In this document: one piece after another, positions 37,148-47,513 of the stretch | Position numbering within the stretch: position 1 is the first letter of the stretch | Layout of the letters: each line of letters begins with the position of its first letter | From: Pollutimonas subterranea | GTDB lineage: Bacteria; Pseudomonadota; Gammaproteobacteria; Burkholderiales; Burkholderiaceae_B | Direction of reading: 5' to 3' | DNA length: 64,000 nt | Assembly: GCF_002849655.1 (NCBI RefSeq) | Contig: NZ_PDNW01000008.1 | Location: forward strand, 1-64,000 | Program-made: the position numbers and the translations under genes | The notes under the pieces: model-generated | Told to the model about the DNA's origin: nothing | The model's input: the letters and a program-made list of their open reading frames with translations, nothing else | Databases searched by the model: none

Positions 37148-38104
37148 ATGAACCCTATTCCAAAGCCTGCCTTAGTGCTACATCCCCGCAACCGCCACCA
37201 GGGCCGCTACGATTTCGAGGCACTGACCTCCAACAGCCCACAGCTTTCCGCCTTCGTCATCGCAAACCCGTATGGCGAGCCCAGCATAGACTTTGCCAAT
37301 CCCGCCGCGGTCCAGGCGTTGAATCGCGCTCTGCTGAAAACGCACTATGGGGTCGAGCACTGGGACATACCCAAGGGCTATCTATGCCCGCCTATTCCGG
37401 GACGCGCCGACTATATCCACTATCTGGCCGACCTGCTGGCGGACAGCAACGGGGGCACCATACCCCGTGGCCCAGCGGTGCGCGTACTGGACATAGGCAT
37501 AGGCGCCAACGCCATCTACCCGCTTATCGGCCATGCGGAATATGGCTGGCGGTTCCTCGGCTCTGATATCGACCCTGTCGCGCTCGCCTCGGCCAAATCC
37601 ATCATTGAATCCAATGGCGGACTGGCGGACGCCATCGAGCTCCGTCGCCAGAAGTCGGCCGATCACATACTGCTTGGCGTGGTGAATGCCGGTGATCGAT
37701 TCGATCTTACCGTATGCAATCCGCCCTTTCATGCCTCCGGCTATGAAGCCAGGAATAGCTCTGAACGCAAATGGAGGGGCCTGGGTAAAACGCGGCCTGG
37801 CAGCAAGTCACCCACATTGAATTTCGGCGGAGTCGGCACTGAGCTTTGGTGTGAAGGCGGTGAAGCCCTGTTCATACGGCGGCTCGTCCAGGAAAGCCGC
37901 GAGGTATATGATCAAGTCTACTGGTTCAGCACCCTGGTATCCAAAGAGAGCAACCTTCCAGAGGTCTTGCGCGTCCTTAAGAAGGTCGGCGCCCCGTTCG
38001 TGCGCACTGTGGAAATGGCCCAGGGACAGAAAAAAAGCCGCTACGTAGCCTGGTCCTTCCTTCACGCCTCCGCCCAGCGCGCCTGGCACGAACAGAGCAG
38101 ATGA
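37148..38104 (+). CDS. rlmF: 23S rRNA (adenine1618-N6)-methyltransferase
   Basis: 318 residues from ATG 37148; a GTG at 37112 would add twelve. It methylates A1618 of 23S rRNA with SAM. The N-terminal hallmark [13 protein letters not shown], the SAM motif [14 protein letters not shown] and the N6-methyltransferase catalytic motif NPPF (VCNPPFHAS) are all present. It lies upstream of panD with 48 bases between them. Confidence 0.93.
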   Translation: MNPIPKPALVLHPRNRHQGRYDFEALTSNSPQLSAFVIANPYGEPSIDFANPAAVQALNRALLKTHYGVEHWDIPKGYLCPPIPGRADYIHYLADLLADSNGGTIPRGPAVRVLDIGIGANAIYPLIGHAEYGWRFLGSDIDPVALASAKSIIESNGGLADAIELRRQKSADHILLGVVNAGDRFDLTVCNPPFHASGYEARNSSERKWRGLGKTRPGSKSPTLNFGGVGTELWCEGGEALFIRRLVQESREVYDQVYWFSTLVSKESNLPEVLRVLKKVGAPFVRTVEMAQGQKKSRYVAWSFLHASAQRAWHEQSR

Positions 38105-38152
38105 CGTAAAAATAACTACAATATCCGCCTGATCCCTTATAGAGAAACGAAC

Positions 38153-38566
38153 GTGAGAAAAGTTGTCCGCGGCAAACTGCATGGTATCCGTGTCACCGGT
38201 GCCGACCTGGAATATCATGGCTCCATTACCCTTGACCCGGACCACTGCGAAGCCGCAGGCATTCTGCCCATGGAATTCGTGGATATCTGGAACAAAAACT
38301 CGGGGGCCCGCATCAGCACTTACGTCATTTACGGCGTGCGCGGATCCCGTTGCTGCATACTGAACGGCGCCGCCGCCCGCACATGCCAGCGCGGCGACGA
38401 GGTCATTATCTGCAATTCCGTCTATGTCACGGAAAAAGAGATTGAAGACATCAAGCCAGCCATCCTTACCTTCAATCCGGACAATTCCATCAACGAGCGC
38501 CTGGGCTACAGCATCTCGCGCGATGAACACGATCGCCTGACCTTCGATATCCTGAAGTTCGATTGA
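38153..38566 (+). CDS. panD: Aspartate 1-decarboxylase precursor
   Basis: 137 residues from GTG 38153. It makes beta-alanine for pantothenate. The self-cleavage site is Gly23-Ser24 (EYHGSITLD), which yields the pyruvoyl group. INGAAA-type residues (LNGAAARTC) and TYVIYG are conserved. The C-terminal ~45 residues are longer than in classical PanD. It works with panB (25057) although the genes are 12 kb apart. Confidence 0.88.
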   Translation: MRKVVRGKLHGIRVTGADLEYHGSITLDPDHCEAAGILPMEFVDIWNKNSGARISTYVIYGVRGSRCCILNGAAARTCQRGDEVIICNSVYVTEKEIEDIKPAILTFNPDNSINERLGYSISRDEHDRLTFDILKFD

Positions 38567-38583
38567 GGCACAAGAGCGGCCCT

Positions 38584-39924
38584 ATGCCAGCCACCATCAT
38601 TGAATTGCAGCAGCTCCTCGCCACTGGCGCCACCAGCGCGCAGGAACTCACCAAGGCGGCGCTTGAGCGCATTGCGGCACCTGAAGGCGAAGGCTGCCGC
38701 GCCTTTACCGATACGTATGGCGAGCAAGCCCTTGCTGCGGCGCGTGCCTCCGATACCCTGCGAGCGGCCGGAATAGTGCGTTCGGCCATCGACGGACTGC
38801 CCATCTCCGTGAAGGACTTGTTCGACGTGCAGGGCAAAACTACGTTGGCAGGCTCGGTTGCGCTCAAAGACCGGCCCCCCGCCCGGCACAACGCCGCTAT
38901 CGTGCAGCGCCTGATCAATGCGGGCGCGGTTATCGTGGGTAAGACCAACATGACCGAATTCGCCTTTTCGGGCCTGGGCATCAATCCACACTACGGTACG
39001 CCCAGCAGTCCCTGGGATCGCGACACGGGGCGCATACCCGGCGGGTCATCTTCAGGCGCCGGCGTATCGGTGGCAGACGGCATGTGCGTGGCCGCGGTAG
39101 GCACGGACACCGGCGGATCTGTTCGCATACCCTCGGCGTTTTGCGGCCTGTCGGGCTTCAAGCCCACCGCGCGCCGTGTACCCGCCGACGGCGCGATCCC
39201 TTTGTCGGCCAGCCTGGACTCCATCGGCCCCCTGGCCGCCTCGGTAACATGCTGCGCCATTCTCGATGCCGTGCTGTCGGGTCAGGCATATACGGCGCCT
39301 GCCGCCCCCGACTTATCGCAACTTCGCTTCGCTGTGCCATCTTCAGTCGTGCTTGACGGTGCCGACGATCATGTGCGCGAGGTATTCGAACGCGCTTTGC
39401 ACAACATCCAGAGCCATGGCGCACGAATCGACACCATCGAATTGCCGGAATTTGAACAGTTGGCCTACATCAACCGTATGGGCGGATTCGTATGTGCCGA
39501 GGCATGGGCATGGCATAAGGAACTGCTAGAGCAGCATGCCGACCAGTACGATCCCCGCGTCGCCTCGCGCATTAGGCGAGGCAAGGACATGTCGGCCGCC
39601 GACTATATCAAGCTGCTCCAGACGCGCCAAGACTGGATCGCGTCGGTGGAGTCGCGCATGAAACCCTATGATGCGCTTCTGATGCCGACTGCGCCTATCG
39701 TTGCACCGGCCATCGAGGCCCTGCAGGCCTCGGACGAAGCCTATTTCGCGGCGAATGGGCTGATTCTACGCAACCCCACCCTGATCAACTTCCTGGACGG
39801 CTGCGCGCTTTCCATACCGTGCCATCCCAACGGCACCGCCCCCGTAGGCTTGATGATCGTGGGCCCGGCCATGCATGATCGTCACATTCTTGACGTGGGC
39901 GTAGCGCTCGAAAAAATTTTCTGA
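38584..39924 (+). CDS. Amidase-signature family hydrolase
   Basis: 446 residues. The Ser-cisSer-Lys triad is present: Lys77 (SVKDLFDV), Ser155 (GGSSSGAG) and Ser179 (TDTGGSVRIPSAFCG). It resembles GatA-like amidases of catabolic type, not a GatCAB subunit, as no gatB or gatC lies nearby. The substrate is unknown (an amide or carbamoyl compound). It lies 17 bases downstream of panD and is possibly cotranscribed. Confidence 0.88.
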   Translation: MPATIIELQQLLATGATSAQELTKAALERIAAPEGEGCRAFTDTYGEQALAAARASDTLRAAGIVRSAIDGLPISVKDLFDVQGKTTLAGSVALKDRPPARHNAAIVQRLINAGAVIVGKTNMTEFAFSGLGINPHYGTPSSPWDRDTGRIPGGSSSGAGVSVADGMCVAAVGTDTGGSVRIPSAFCGLSGFKPTARRVPADGAIPLSASLDSIGPLAASVTCCAILDAVLSGQAYTAPAAPDLSQLRFAVPSSVVLDGADDHVREVFERALHNIQSHGARIDTIELPEFEQLAYINRMGGFVCAEAWAWHKELLEQHADQYDPRVASRIRRGKDMSAADYIKLLQTRQDWIASVESRMKPYDALLMPTAPIVAPAIEALQASDEAYFAANGLILRNPTLINFLDGCALSIPCHPNGTAPVGLMIVGPAMHDRHILDVGVALEKIF

Positions 39925-40005
39925 ATTTGATCGCAAGAGCCGGAGTGTATGGGTTAACGGCTGCGACTACAGTGGAGCCGTCACCAGCTTGAGAGGTATA
40001 TAGCC

Positions 40006-41088
40006 ATGATCGTTCAACTTCACTCCGCCCGCAGCTCGACCCACGTCGTTGAACAGGACCCGCGCTGGGCCGCCGTTCTGGCTCGCGACCCATCCGCCGA
40101 CGGCAGTTTCGTTTATGCGGTCAAGACTACCGGCGTGTATTGTCATCCCAGCAGCTCATCGCGGCACCCTCATGCCGGCAATGTCGAATTCTTCAACACG
40201 CCGGAAGCTGCCGAGGCGGCCGGATACCGTCCCAGCCGCCGGGCATCACCCGATCATACGGCGATGGCGGCCCGGCGGGCCACGCTGGTGGCCGATGCGT
40301 GCAGGTATATCGAGACAGCGCCCAGCATGCCAACACTGACGGAGCTGGCCGCTCGTGCGGCCATGAGCCCGCCACACTTTCATCGCGTTTTCAAGGCCGA
40401 AACCGGCTTGACTCCAAAATCCTATGCCGACGCTCATCGCGCCGCGAAGATGCGGGTAAAGCTCGGTCACACCAATTCCATCACTGATGCCATCTACGAT
40501 GTGGGCTTTGGATCGAACAGCCGCTTCTACGAAGCGTCAGATCGAATGCTGGGGATGCGGCCAAAAGATTACCGTGCTGGCGGTGCCAACACACAGATCC
40601 ATTTCGCCGTCGGCGAATGTTCGTTGGGATCCATTCTTGTTGCGCAAAGCGAAAGAGGCGTTTGCGCAATCTTGATGGGTGACGATCCAGATCGATTGGT
40701 TCGGGATCTGCAGGATCAATTCCCCCGAGCCGCCCTGGTGGGGGGTGATGCCGACTTTGAACGGCTCATTGCAGAAGTAGTGGGCTTCGTGGAGTCCCCT
40801 TCCATCGGGCTGAATTTGCCGCTGGACGTGCAAGGCACCGCATTCCAGCAACGCGTCTGGCAGGCCCTGCTCGAGATTCCCGCGGGCACAACGGCCACGT
40901 ACACCGAAATAGCCCTACGTATAGGAATGCCGACGGCCATACGTGCCGTGGCAAGCGCCTGCGGGGCAAACCGGCTGGCGGTTGCCATTCCGTGTCACCG
41001 CGTGGTGCGCCGCGACGGAAGCTTGTCGGGATATCGCTGGGGGGTAGACCGTAAACGCCAGTTGCTGGAGCGGGAAGCATCCGGGTAA
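40006..41088 (+). CDS. ada: Ada-type DNA alkylation response protein with degenerate zinc site
   Basis: 360 residues with the full Ada layout: N-terminal Ada domain (1-85), AraC-type helix-turn-helix (about 90-190) and C-terminal O6-methylguanine methyltransferase. The C-terminal acceptor is Cys330 in AIPCHRVV. In the N-terminal domain the methyl-acceptor cysteine is kept (Cys46, equal to E. coli Cys38). The other three zinc cysteines are replaced: Ser50 for Cys42, Ser77 for Cys69 and Ala80 for Cys72. Phosphotriester repair and its switch function are therefore doubtful, while guanine repair looks intact. Confidence 0.92.
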   Translation: MIVQLHSARSSTHVVEQDPRWAAVLARDPSADGSFVYAVKTTGVYCHPSSSSRHPHAGNVEFFNTPEAAEAAGYRPSRRASPDHTAMAARRATLVADACRYIETAPSMPTLTELAARAAMSPPHFHRVFKAETGLTPKSYADAHRAAKMRVKLGHTNSITDAIYDVGFGSNSRFYEASDRMLGMRPKDYRAGGANTQIHFAVGECSLGSILVAQSERGVCAILMGDDPDRLVRDLQDQFPRAALVGGDADFERLIAEVVGFVESPSIGLNLPLDVQGTAFQQRVWQALLEIPAGTTATYTEIALRIGMPTAIRAVASACGANRLAVAIPCHRVVRRDGSLSGYRWGVDRKRQLLEREASG

Positions 41089-41105
41089 CCAACGAACCGG
41101 ATGCT

Positions 41106-42245
41106 TCAGTGCGACGCGGGGCTGCTGGCCAATGGAAGATAAATGACCACCGTCGCGCCCTGTTCCGGCTGGCTTTCGATCGTTACGAATCCACCGGAAC
41201 TGCTGGCTGCGGCGTAGACTTGGCTAAGCCCGAATCCGCGCCCTTTTTTATCTTGTTTGGTGGAAAATAGCGGTTCAAAAACCCGTGCAATAAGGTCCCG
41301 CGCTATTCCTATCCCATTATCGCTGAACGATATACCCACATAGTCGCCGGTTCGGACGCCGAAGGAGGCGGCGCCGGCGCCGTCCACATGACGAGCCGTC
41401 GTTGACACGACAAGGTGCCCACCATCGGGCATGGCTTCGCGTGCGTTCTCCGCAAGATTCGTCATCGCCTTTGTCAATTGGTCAGGATCGGCACAATAGC
41501 ACCACGCCAATGGCCCCGGCGTTATCGTGACAACGACCGTATCGCCGGCGATACGGATCAGATCAAGCCAGGCGGACGCTATCAGCCTGTCTATGTTCAC
41601 CACCTTTATCTCGGCCCCCGCAGGCCGGGAAAAGTCCATAAGATTCTGGGTCAATGCCACACCGCGCTCCACGCCGTTGTTCATCGCGGAAACAAGCCGG
41701 TTCGCCCGGTCACCTTCAATCTGGTCACTGAGCATTTCAAGACTGGCGCCAATAACCATCAGAAGGTTATTGAAGTCATGCGCCACTTCACGAGCCATGT
41801 AACCCAGCGATTCCATTTTTTCCGTATGGCGAAGTTTTTCGCAAGCGAGGTGCTCCGGTGTTACGTCCGCGACTACACCTGCGATGCCGGCAAGCTTCTC
41901 GGCGTGGTAATAGCCCTGTCCCGTCAAGCGGATCCAGCGTATGGAATTATCATCCACCCGCTGTATGCGTTTCTCGACGGCGATAACTCCTTGAGACGAA
42001 GCCAGTTCAAATGCCTGTGTGACGGCCTCGCGGTCCTCCGGAATGATTCCCGCGAAAAGGGCGTTCAGCGGCATCGTGGCGTCTGTGCGCGTAGTGCCCC
42101 ATATTCTGTCGTACTCAGGCGATCGCCAAAGGCTGCCAGTCGCCAGGTCGAGATCCCAGCATCCCACGCCCGCGGCGCGCAAGGCGTGCTGCATCAGGTG
42201 GGATTCACTACCCCGGTCCTGCGATGGAGATTCAGTCACTGTCAA
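41106..42245 (-). CDS. Cytoplasmic PAS sensor histidine kinase
   Basis: 379 residues, no membrane helix. A PAS domain (about 18-135) is followed by the H box EVAHDFNNLLMV, the N box NLAENAREAM, G1 DNGIGI and G2 GRGFGLS. The HDFNNLL form is typical of kinases that feed a separate receiver; none is fused here. The start is TTG 42245 just after GAGGA. The gene lies 21 bases after the CheB-CheR fusion kinase on the same strand, so the two probably work together. Confidence 0.88.
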   Translation of the reverse strand: MTVTESPSQDRGSESHLMQHALRAAGVGCWDLDLATGSLWRSPEYDRIWGTTRTDATMPLNALFAGIIPEDREAVTQAFELASSQGVIAVEKRIQRVDDNSIRWIRLTGQGYYHAEKLAGIAGVVADVTPEHLACEKLRHTEKMESLGYMAREVAHDFNNLLMVIGASLEMLSDQIEGDRANRLVSAMNNGVERGVALTQNLMDFSRPAGAEIKVVNIDRLIASAWLDLIRIAGDTVVVTITPGPLAWCYCADPDQLTKAMTNLAENAREAMPDGGHLVVSTTARHVDGAGAASFGVRTGDYVGISFSDNGIGIARDLIARVFEPLFSTKQDKKGRGFGLSQVYAAASSSGGFVTIESQPEQGATVVIYLPLASSPASH

Positions 42246-42266
42246 TGTCCTCTAAGCCGTATCGGA

Positions 42267-45200
42267 TCATGATTTTCGCTTGTGGATGGCGCTAAGCTTG
42301 GAGATCAACTCATCCATGGGAACCGGTTTGCACAATTGGTCGGTAAATCCCACCGCCCGCGCCTTTTCACTGTGCCCATAGCCAGTCAGGGCGATCGCCG
42401 GCACATCCATATTACGCTCGCTCCTGCGCAGGTTGGCCAACAGGGTGTATCCGTCCATATTGGGCATGCCCAGATCCGACACGAGCACGTCAACATCGTT
42501 ACTCTGCAAGAGGGCCAGAGCCTTGACGCCATCGGTTGCCGTCATTACGAACGCGCCCCGCATTTGGCATAGGGCACTGAGCACGTCCAGTATTTCTTCC
42601 GAGTCGTCCACAAGCAGGACACGCATGCCTTCCAGGCTATGTCGCAGCGGTGCTGCGGCAATTGCGGCTGAATTGGCAACATGGCTGGCCAACGGCAGCC
42701 ACAGGCTGAAAACCGAACCGCAACCTTCACCGTCCGAGGTAGCGGCGACACGACCTTCATGCGCCTTGGCGAGTTGCTCTACAAGAGCAAGTCCAATGCC
42801 CAACCCGCTTTTGGCGCGCTCGTTATGCTGTCGGCTCACCTGCTTGAACATGTCGAAAATACTATCGAGGAACTCAGGAGCAATGCCGATGCCCGTATCT
42901 TGAACATCAAGCCGCACGTAGCCGTCATCCTCGCAGCCAAGCGTGACCGTTATAGCGCCTCGGGCGGGCGTAAATTTCAACGCATTGTTCAGCAAGTTCC
43001 ATACAATTTGTTCTATACGGGTCGCATCGCCCTGTATCAGCAATGGCGCATTTTGCTCAATCCCTTCAGTGTGCAGCGCGACCTGGCTGTCGCATGCCTG
43101 CGCTTGCATGGCTTCCACGGCCGTCGCGACAATATCGGCGAGATTGACTAGGCTGCGATTCAAGGTGAGCTTGCCGGTTTTGACGCGAGACAGGTCCAGG
43201 AGGTCGGCGATGATCTGCGCCTGACTACTTACGGAACGGCGAATTGAGTCGACTGCCTTCACGGCGTTTTTCGTGGCAAGCACACCAGGGGAGCGCGAAA
43301 GCAGATCGGCATTCAGCTGGATCAAGTTCAATGGGTGGCGCAGCTCATGGGACATGATGGCAATGAACTCGTCCTTCAGCACATTCGACGCCTCGGTTTT
43401 CTGCAGGTGCGATTGCTGCTCGTCTTGCTGTATGCGTACGCTGGTCAGGTCGCGCGCGATCTTTGCGTATCCGATCAGTTCCCCGTCTATCATGGGGTAA
43501 ACCACACCGCTGCAATAAAAACGGGAACCATCTTGGCGAACATGCCAGCGCTCATCGGGAGCCCGCCCCTGCACGCGCGCCGTATCCCGCTCTTGTTTCG
43601 GGATGCCGGCAGCCCGGTCTTCCGGCGTGAATATGATGTCGATGGGGCGCCCTACTATCTGCGCCGCTTCGTAGCCGAATATGATCTCGGCCGCGCGGTT
43701 CCATTCCGTTACCCGGCCAGCCTTATCCATCATGATAAAGGCGAACTCCGTCGTACTTTCGATCAGCAGACGCATGCGCTCCAGGCTGTCACGCAGACGT
43801 GCTTCTGCACACCGCAGCTGGGTAATGTCAACAAAGTTCAAGACAGCACCATCGATGCGATCTTCGGCCGTGCGATAAGGGAGTATGCGCGCCAGGTAAC
43901 TGCGGCCATCGGTACTATGGACTTCCCGCTCCACCAGGCGCAAGGACTCAAAGGCCTGAGCCGCGTCGGCCATTAGATCCGAATACTCGAGCCGATGCGT
44001 GATATCCATCAGCGATCGGCCACTATCCGCAAGGATCAGATTGAATAAGGTGGTCGCCTTCGGCGTAAACCACTTGATCCGCATGTTGCGGTCGACAAAG
44101 ATGGTGGCGATGTCGTTGGATGAGATGAGGTTCTGGAGGTCATCGTTTATTTTCACCGTTTCGATGACTTTGGTCTTGAGCTCATCGTTAACGGTGATGA
44201 GCTCTTCATTCATCGACTGCAGTTCTTCCTTGCTCGTCTCCAGCTCCTCCGTTGCTGACCGGAGCTCTTCGTTCATCGCCTGGAGCTCCTCATTCGACGC
44301 TTTCAATTCTTCCGTAGACGTCTCGGAATGCTCGATGGTCTGCTGAAGCTGCTCGGTGAGCGCCTGCACCTCGTGTTCGAGCGTCTGCAGCGCCTTATTA
44401 TGGAGCTCACCCGCAGACCGGCCCTCGGCCTCTGCTGTTAAAACTTCGGTTTCATCAAACTCCAGAAGCACCAATTGTTTGCGCCATTCCGTGTCCTCGA
44501 AAGGTTGCACACCGACTTTCACGGAAGTATCTTTCTCGTCCTGCCGAATCGGCACCGCGCGAGTGCAAGTGCGACGCTGAGTCTTGAGCGCTTGAAGCAC
44601 AGCGGTCCGGAGTTCCGCCCGCAATTTGGGGTGAACCAGCGAGAGCGCGTTATGCGACGGATCGCCTCCTACATGGCGCAGGAACCGTCCCGCCGTGTGT
44701 GACAGATGCAGGATCTGGAAAGACGGGTCGATAAGGATGGTGGGTGGGCCGTATAGATCCAGGGCGCGCTGATGTGCACCCGAATAAGACTGGCGTTTGT
44801 CGTGAATGGGGCGTGCCAGGTTCGTGGGCCGCGAGGCCGGCGCGGCGGGCTCATGCCTTCTGGTAAGGAAAGTCGGACTTACCGATGCGGCAGTCGGAGC
44901 ACTGCGATAGATTCGATTCTTCTTGTCGACCACCGTAAACAAGCCTTCGGCGGCGTCCGGAGTTTCCGATGACCCGAGGAACAGGTATCCGCCCGGGCTC
45001 AGCACGGAATGAAAAATCTTCAGGACCTCGTGTTGCGCGTGGCGATCCAGATAGATCAGCAGGTTCCGGCAGGTTATCAATTGCAGGCGGGAAAAAGGTG
45101 GGTCGCGAAGCACATTGTGTGGCGCGAACAATATGCTGTCACGGATGATTTTTGCAATTCCGTAACGGGACCCTTCCTTAGTGAAATACTGCCGTAGATA

Positions 45201-46394
45201 AGTTGGAGGGACGTCTGTGACGATCGTCTCGGGGTATAGCCCTTTTCGTGCGACGGCTATTGCGCGGTCATCGACGTCCGTGGCGAATATCTGGATCTTT
45301 GATGCCGCATGTTGCCGTTGAATTTCGCCGGCAAAGATCACGGCCAGCGAATAAGCCTCTTCGCCTGTCGAGCAGGCTGGCGCCCAGATGCGTACCTCCG
45401 ATTGCTCGGCGGCGGCGTGCTGGACGATTTGCGGCACAACATCGCGCTCCAGTGCTTCGAAGGCTTCGCGATCGCGGAAAAAATTGGTGACGCCGATAAG
45501 CATGTCGCCCAGCAGGGCGGCTGTCTCGTCGTGCTGCTGTTCAAGCAGCGCGACATAGCTGGGCATATCGCTGACCGCCGTGACCTGCATGCGGCGCTCT
45601 ATGCGCCTGAGTACCGTGGCGCGTTTGTAGTATTGGAAGTCGTGGCCGGTACGCTGGGCCAGCAGTTTCAGCACCCTGGCCAGGGCGGCTTCCGCTGCCT
45701 CGGCCTTCTCTTTGGAGGTAGGCAAGTGGGAGATGTCTGCAACCTTGTCTACACACGGCAGCTCGATGCGCTGGGCATTGTCCCAGAGCTCGAGCAGCTT
45801 CTGCGGCATGTCCACGGCGGGTAGTACGAAATCGACTACGCCTTGCTCAATGGCACTGTGCGGCATGCCATCGAATTCCGCATCGCCGGGCGCCTGGGCG
45901 ATAGTCAATCCGCCCCGCTCTTTTATACGCGCCATGCCAACGGCGCCATCCGCACCAGTTCCCGACAAGACGATGGCAAACGCCCTGGCTTGGTGCGCAT
46001 CGGCAAGCGTGCGAAAGAACAAGTCGATGGCTATCTGTCGTTCGCGCGGCCGCTCGGCCGCACTTACCTGGAGATGGCCGTCGGCCATTACCAGGTGCAA
46101 TGCCGGCGAGATGACGTATATGTGGTTCTTTTCAATGGCGACGGGAGCATCGACCTGCCTGACCGGCATGCGTGTGACGCGTTGAATGATCTGGTCTACG
46201 CTGCTTTCATGCTGGGGAGACAAATGCAGTATCACCACAAATGCCATGCCACAATCGGCCTGCATGTTCTCAAAAAATCGCAACAGCGATTCAATTCCGC
46301 CGGCCGATGCGCCAAGCCCCACCACAGGAAAATCTAGGCCACTGGAAGCGATGAGCATCTGCTCATCTGTCGCTATGTTTGCTTTGCTTTCCAT
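42267..46394 (-). CDS. CheB-CheR-PAS-histidine kinase-receiver fusion protein
   Basis: 1375 residues, soluble. CheB methylesterase (about 20-205) has Ser30 (GASAGG), His57 and Asp149. CheR methyltransferase (about 220-495) has the SAM motif WAPACSTGEEAYS. A long heptad coiled coil (ELKASNEELQAMNEELRS and similar) lies at about 690-780. Two PAS domains follow (about 780-1010), then HisKA/HATPase (HELRHPLNL, about 1020-1250) and a C-terminal receiver (about 1260-1375). No chemoreceptor or cheA gene is in the window, so this is a signalling hybrid and not part of flagellar chemotaxis here. Confidence 0.92.
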   Translation of the reverse strand: MESKANIATDEQMLIASSGLDFPVVGLGASAGGIESLLRFFENMQADCGMAFVVILHLSPQHESSVDQIIQRVTRMPVRQVDAPVAIEKNHIYVISPALHLVMADGHLQVSAAERPRERQIAIDLFFRTLADAHQARAFAIVLSGTGADGAVGMARIKERGGLTIAQAPGDAEFDGMPHSAIEQGVVDFVLPAVDMPQKLLELWDNAQRIELPCVDKVADISHLPTSKEKAEAAEAALARVLKLLAQRTGHDFQYYKRATVLRRIERRMQVTAVSDMPSYVALLEQQHDETAALLGDMLIGVTNFFRDREAFEALERDVVPQIVQHAAAEQSEVRIWAPACSTGEEAYSLAVIFAGEIQRQHAASKIQIFATDVDDRAIAVARKGLYPETIVTDVPPTYLRQYFTKEGSRYGIAKIIRDSILFAPHNVLRDPPFSRLQLITCRNLLIYLDRHAQHEVLKIFHSVLSPGGYLFLGSSETPDAAEGLFTVVDKKNRIYRSAPTAASVSPTFLTRRHEPAAPASRPTNLARPIHDKRQSYSGAHQRALDLYGPPTILIDPSFQILHLSHTAGRFLRHVGGDPSHNALSLVHPKLRAELRTAVLQALKTQRRTCTRAVPIRQDEKDTSVKVGVQPFEDTEWRKQLVLLEFDETEVLTAEAEGRSAGELHNKALQTLEHEVQALTEQLQQTIEHSETSTEELKASNEELQAMNEELRSATEELETSKEELQSMNEELITVNDELKTKVIETVKINDDLQNLISSNDIATIFVDRNMRIKWFTPKATTLFNLILADSGRSLMDITHRLEYSDLMADAAQAFESLRLVEREVHSTDGRSYLARILPYRTAEDRIDGAVLNFVDITQLRCAEARLRDSLERMRLLIESTTEFAFIMMDKAGRVTEWNRAAEIIFGYEAAQIVGRPIDIIFTPEDRAAGIPKQERDTARVQGRAPDERWHVRQDGSRFYCSGVVYPMIDGELIGYAKIARDLTSVRIQQDEQQSHLQKTEASNVLKDEFIAIMSHELRHPLNLIQLNADLLSRSPGVLATKNAVKAVDSIRRSVSSQAQIIADLLDLSRVKTGKLTLNRSLVNLADIVATAVEAMQAQACDSQVALHTEGIEQNAPLLIQGDATRIEQIVWNLLNNALKFTPARGAITVTLGCEDDGYVRLDVQDTGIGIAPEFLDSIFDMFKQVSRQHNERAKSGLGIGLALVEQLAKAHEGRVAATSDGEGCGSVFSLWLPLASHVANSAAIAAAPLRHSLEGMRVLLVDDSEEILDVLSALCQMRGAFVMTATDGVKALALLQSNDVDVLVSDLGMPNMDGYTLLANLRRSERNMDVPAIALTGYGHSEKARAVGFTDQLCKPVPMDELISKLSAIHKRKS

Positions 46395-46508
46395 GGCTGC
46401 CTTGATCTTGCAGCCAACGCCCTTTCCAGGACGCCGACTGGCTACATATGATTAGCTCATTGTTGCACAGCGCCAAGGCCGGCGCCAGACTGACACAACC
46501 GAAACAAC

Positions 46509-47504
46509 TCAAGAACCAGGACTGCCTGTTATAGGCAGCACGATCCCCGTGATGTAGCTGGAACATGCCGGCGATGCCAGGAACACATAGGCGGGCGACA
46601 ACTCTTCCGGCTGCGCAGGCCGTCCCAATGCCGTCTTGGCGCCGAACTCCGCCACTTTGTCGGCCGGCTTGTCGGCGGGATTCAACGGCGTCCACACGGG
46701 CCCGGGAGCCACGGCATTGACCCGTATTCCCTTCTTTGCCAGATTGGAGGCCAGCGACATCGTGAATGCATGGATCGCACCTTTCGTCGTGGAATAATCC
46801 AGCAACTGCCCTTGGCCCTGCAAGCCCGTGACTGATCCCGTATTGATGATGGACGAGCCTTCCTTGAGATGAGGCAATGCGGCGCGTGCCATATGAAAGT
46901 ATCCATACACATTGGTGCGCATGGTTTCATCAAAGCGTTCGTCCGTGATGTCGAGCAAGGAATCGGCGTGCTCTTGAAAGGCCGCGTTATTCACGAGGAT
47001 GTCCAGCTTGCCAAGTTCTCTGACTGCCTTTTCGACCGCATCCTGGCAGAAGGCAGAATCCTTTACGTCGCCAGGTATCCGGATGCACCGTTTGCCTTCA
47101 GCTTCGACATGGCGGCAGGTTTCTTCCGCATCCTCATGTTCATTCAGATAAACAATAGCTACGTCAGCGCCTTCACGCGCAAAGAGCACGGCCACCGCGC
47201 GGCCAATACCTGAATCGCCCCCCGTGATAATGGCTGAAAGCCCGTCAAGTTTGCCACTACCCTTGTACGACGGAGCCTGGAACTGGGGCTGCAGTTCCAG
47301 GTCCTTTTCAAGGCCGGGCTTCTCCAGGTGCTGGGCCGGTAATGGCGGCACCGGATGGTCACGCGCGCCGGCTTGCGGCACGCTTTCCTTGCCCGGCCGT
47401 TCACCTTCCTGCTGCTTGGCGGCATCGCGGCGATCCTGCTCTTCCTGGATGCCGCGCTGCTTCTGAACCGTCCTGTCGACGTTACCGTTAGTGTTGTCGG
47501 TCAT
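46509..47504 (-). CDS. YghA-like SDR oxidoreductase
   Basis: 331 residues. The first ~85 are charged and disordered-looking (rich in Gln, Glu, Arg, Pro). The rest is a classical SDR with TGGDSGIGRA, NNAA, and the catalytic Ser, Tyr (YSTTKGA) and Lys. It resembles E. coli YghA and Bacillus general-stress dehydrogenases. The long hydrophilic N-terminus is typical for that group. It is followed on the transcript side by nothing obvious and lies nine bases downstream of the DUF4142 gene, so the two are likely cotranscribed. Confidence 0.9.
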   Translation of the reverse strand: MTDNTNGNVDRTVQKQRGIQEEQDRRDAAKQQEGERPGKESVPQAGARDHPVPPLPAQHLEKPGLEKDLELQPQFQAPSYKGSGKLDGLSAIITGGDSGIGRAVAVLFAREGADVAIVYLNEHEDAEETCRHVEAEGKRCIRIPGDVKDSAFCQDAVEKAVRELGKLDILVNNAAFQEHADSLLDITDERFDETMRTNVYGYFHMARAALPHLKEGSSIINTGSVTGLQGQGQLLDYSTTKGAIHAFTMSLASNLAKKGIRVNAVAPGPVWTPLNPADKPADKVAEFGAKTALGRPAQPEELSPAYVFLASPACSSYITGIVLPITGSPGS

Positions 47505-47513
47505 GGGTATTCC

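Noticed and set aside
41106-46394. A flagellar chemotaxis cluster suggested by CheB and CheR domains
   Set aside because: Both domains are in one kinase fusion; there is no cheA, cheW, cheY or receptor gene nearby.
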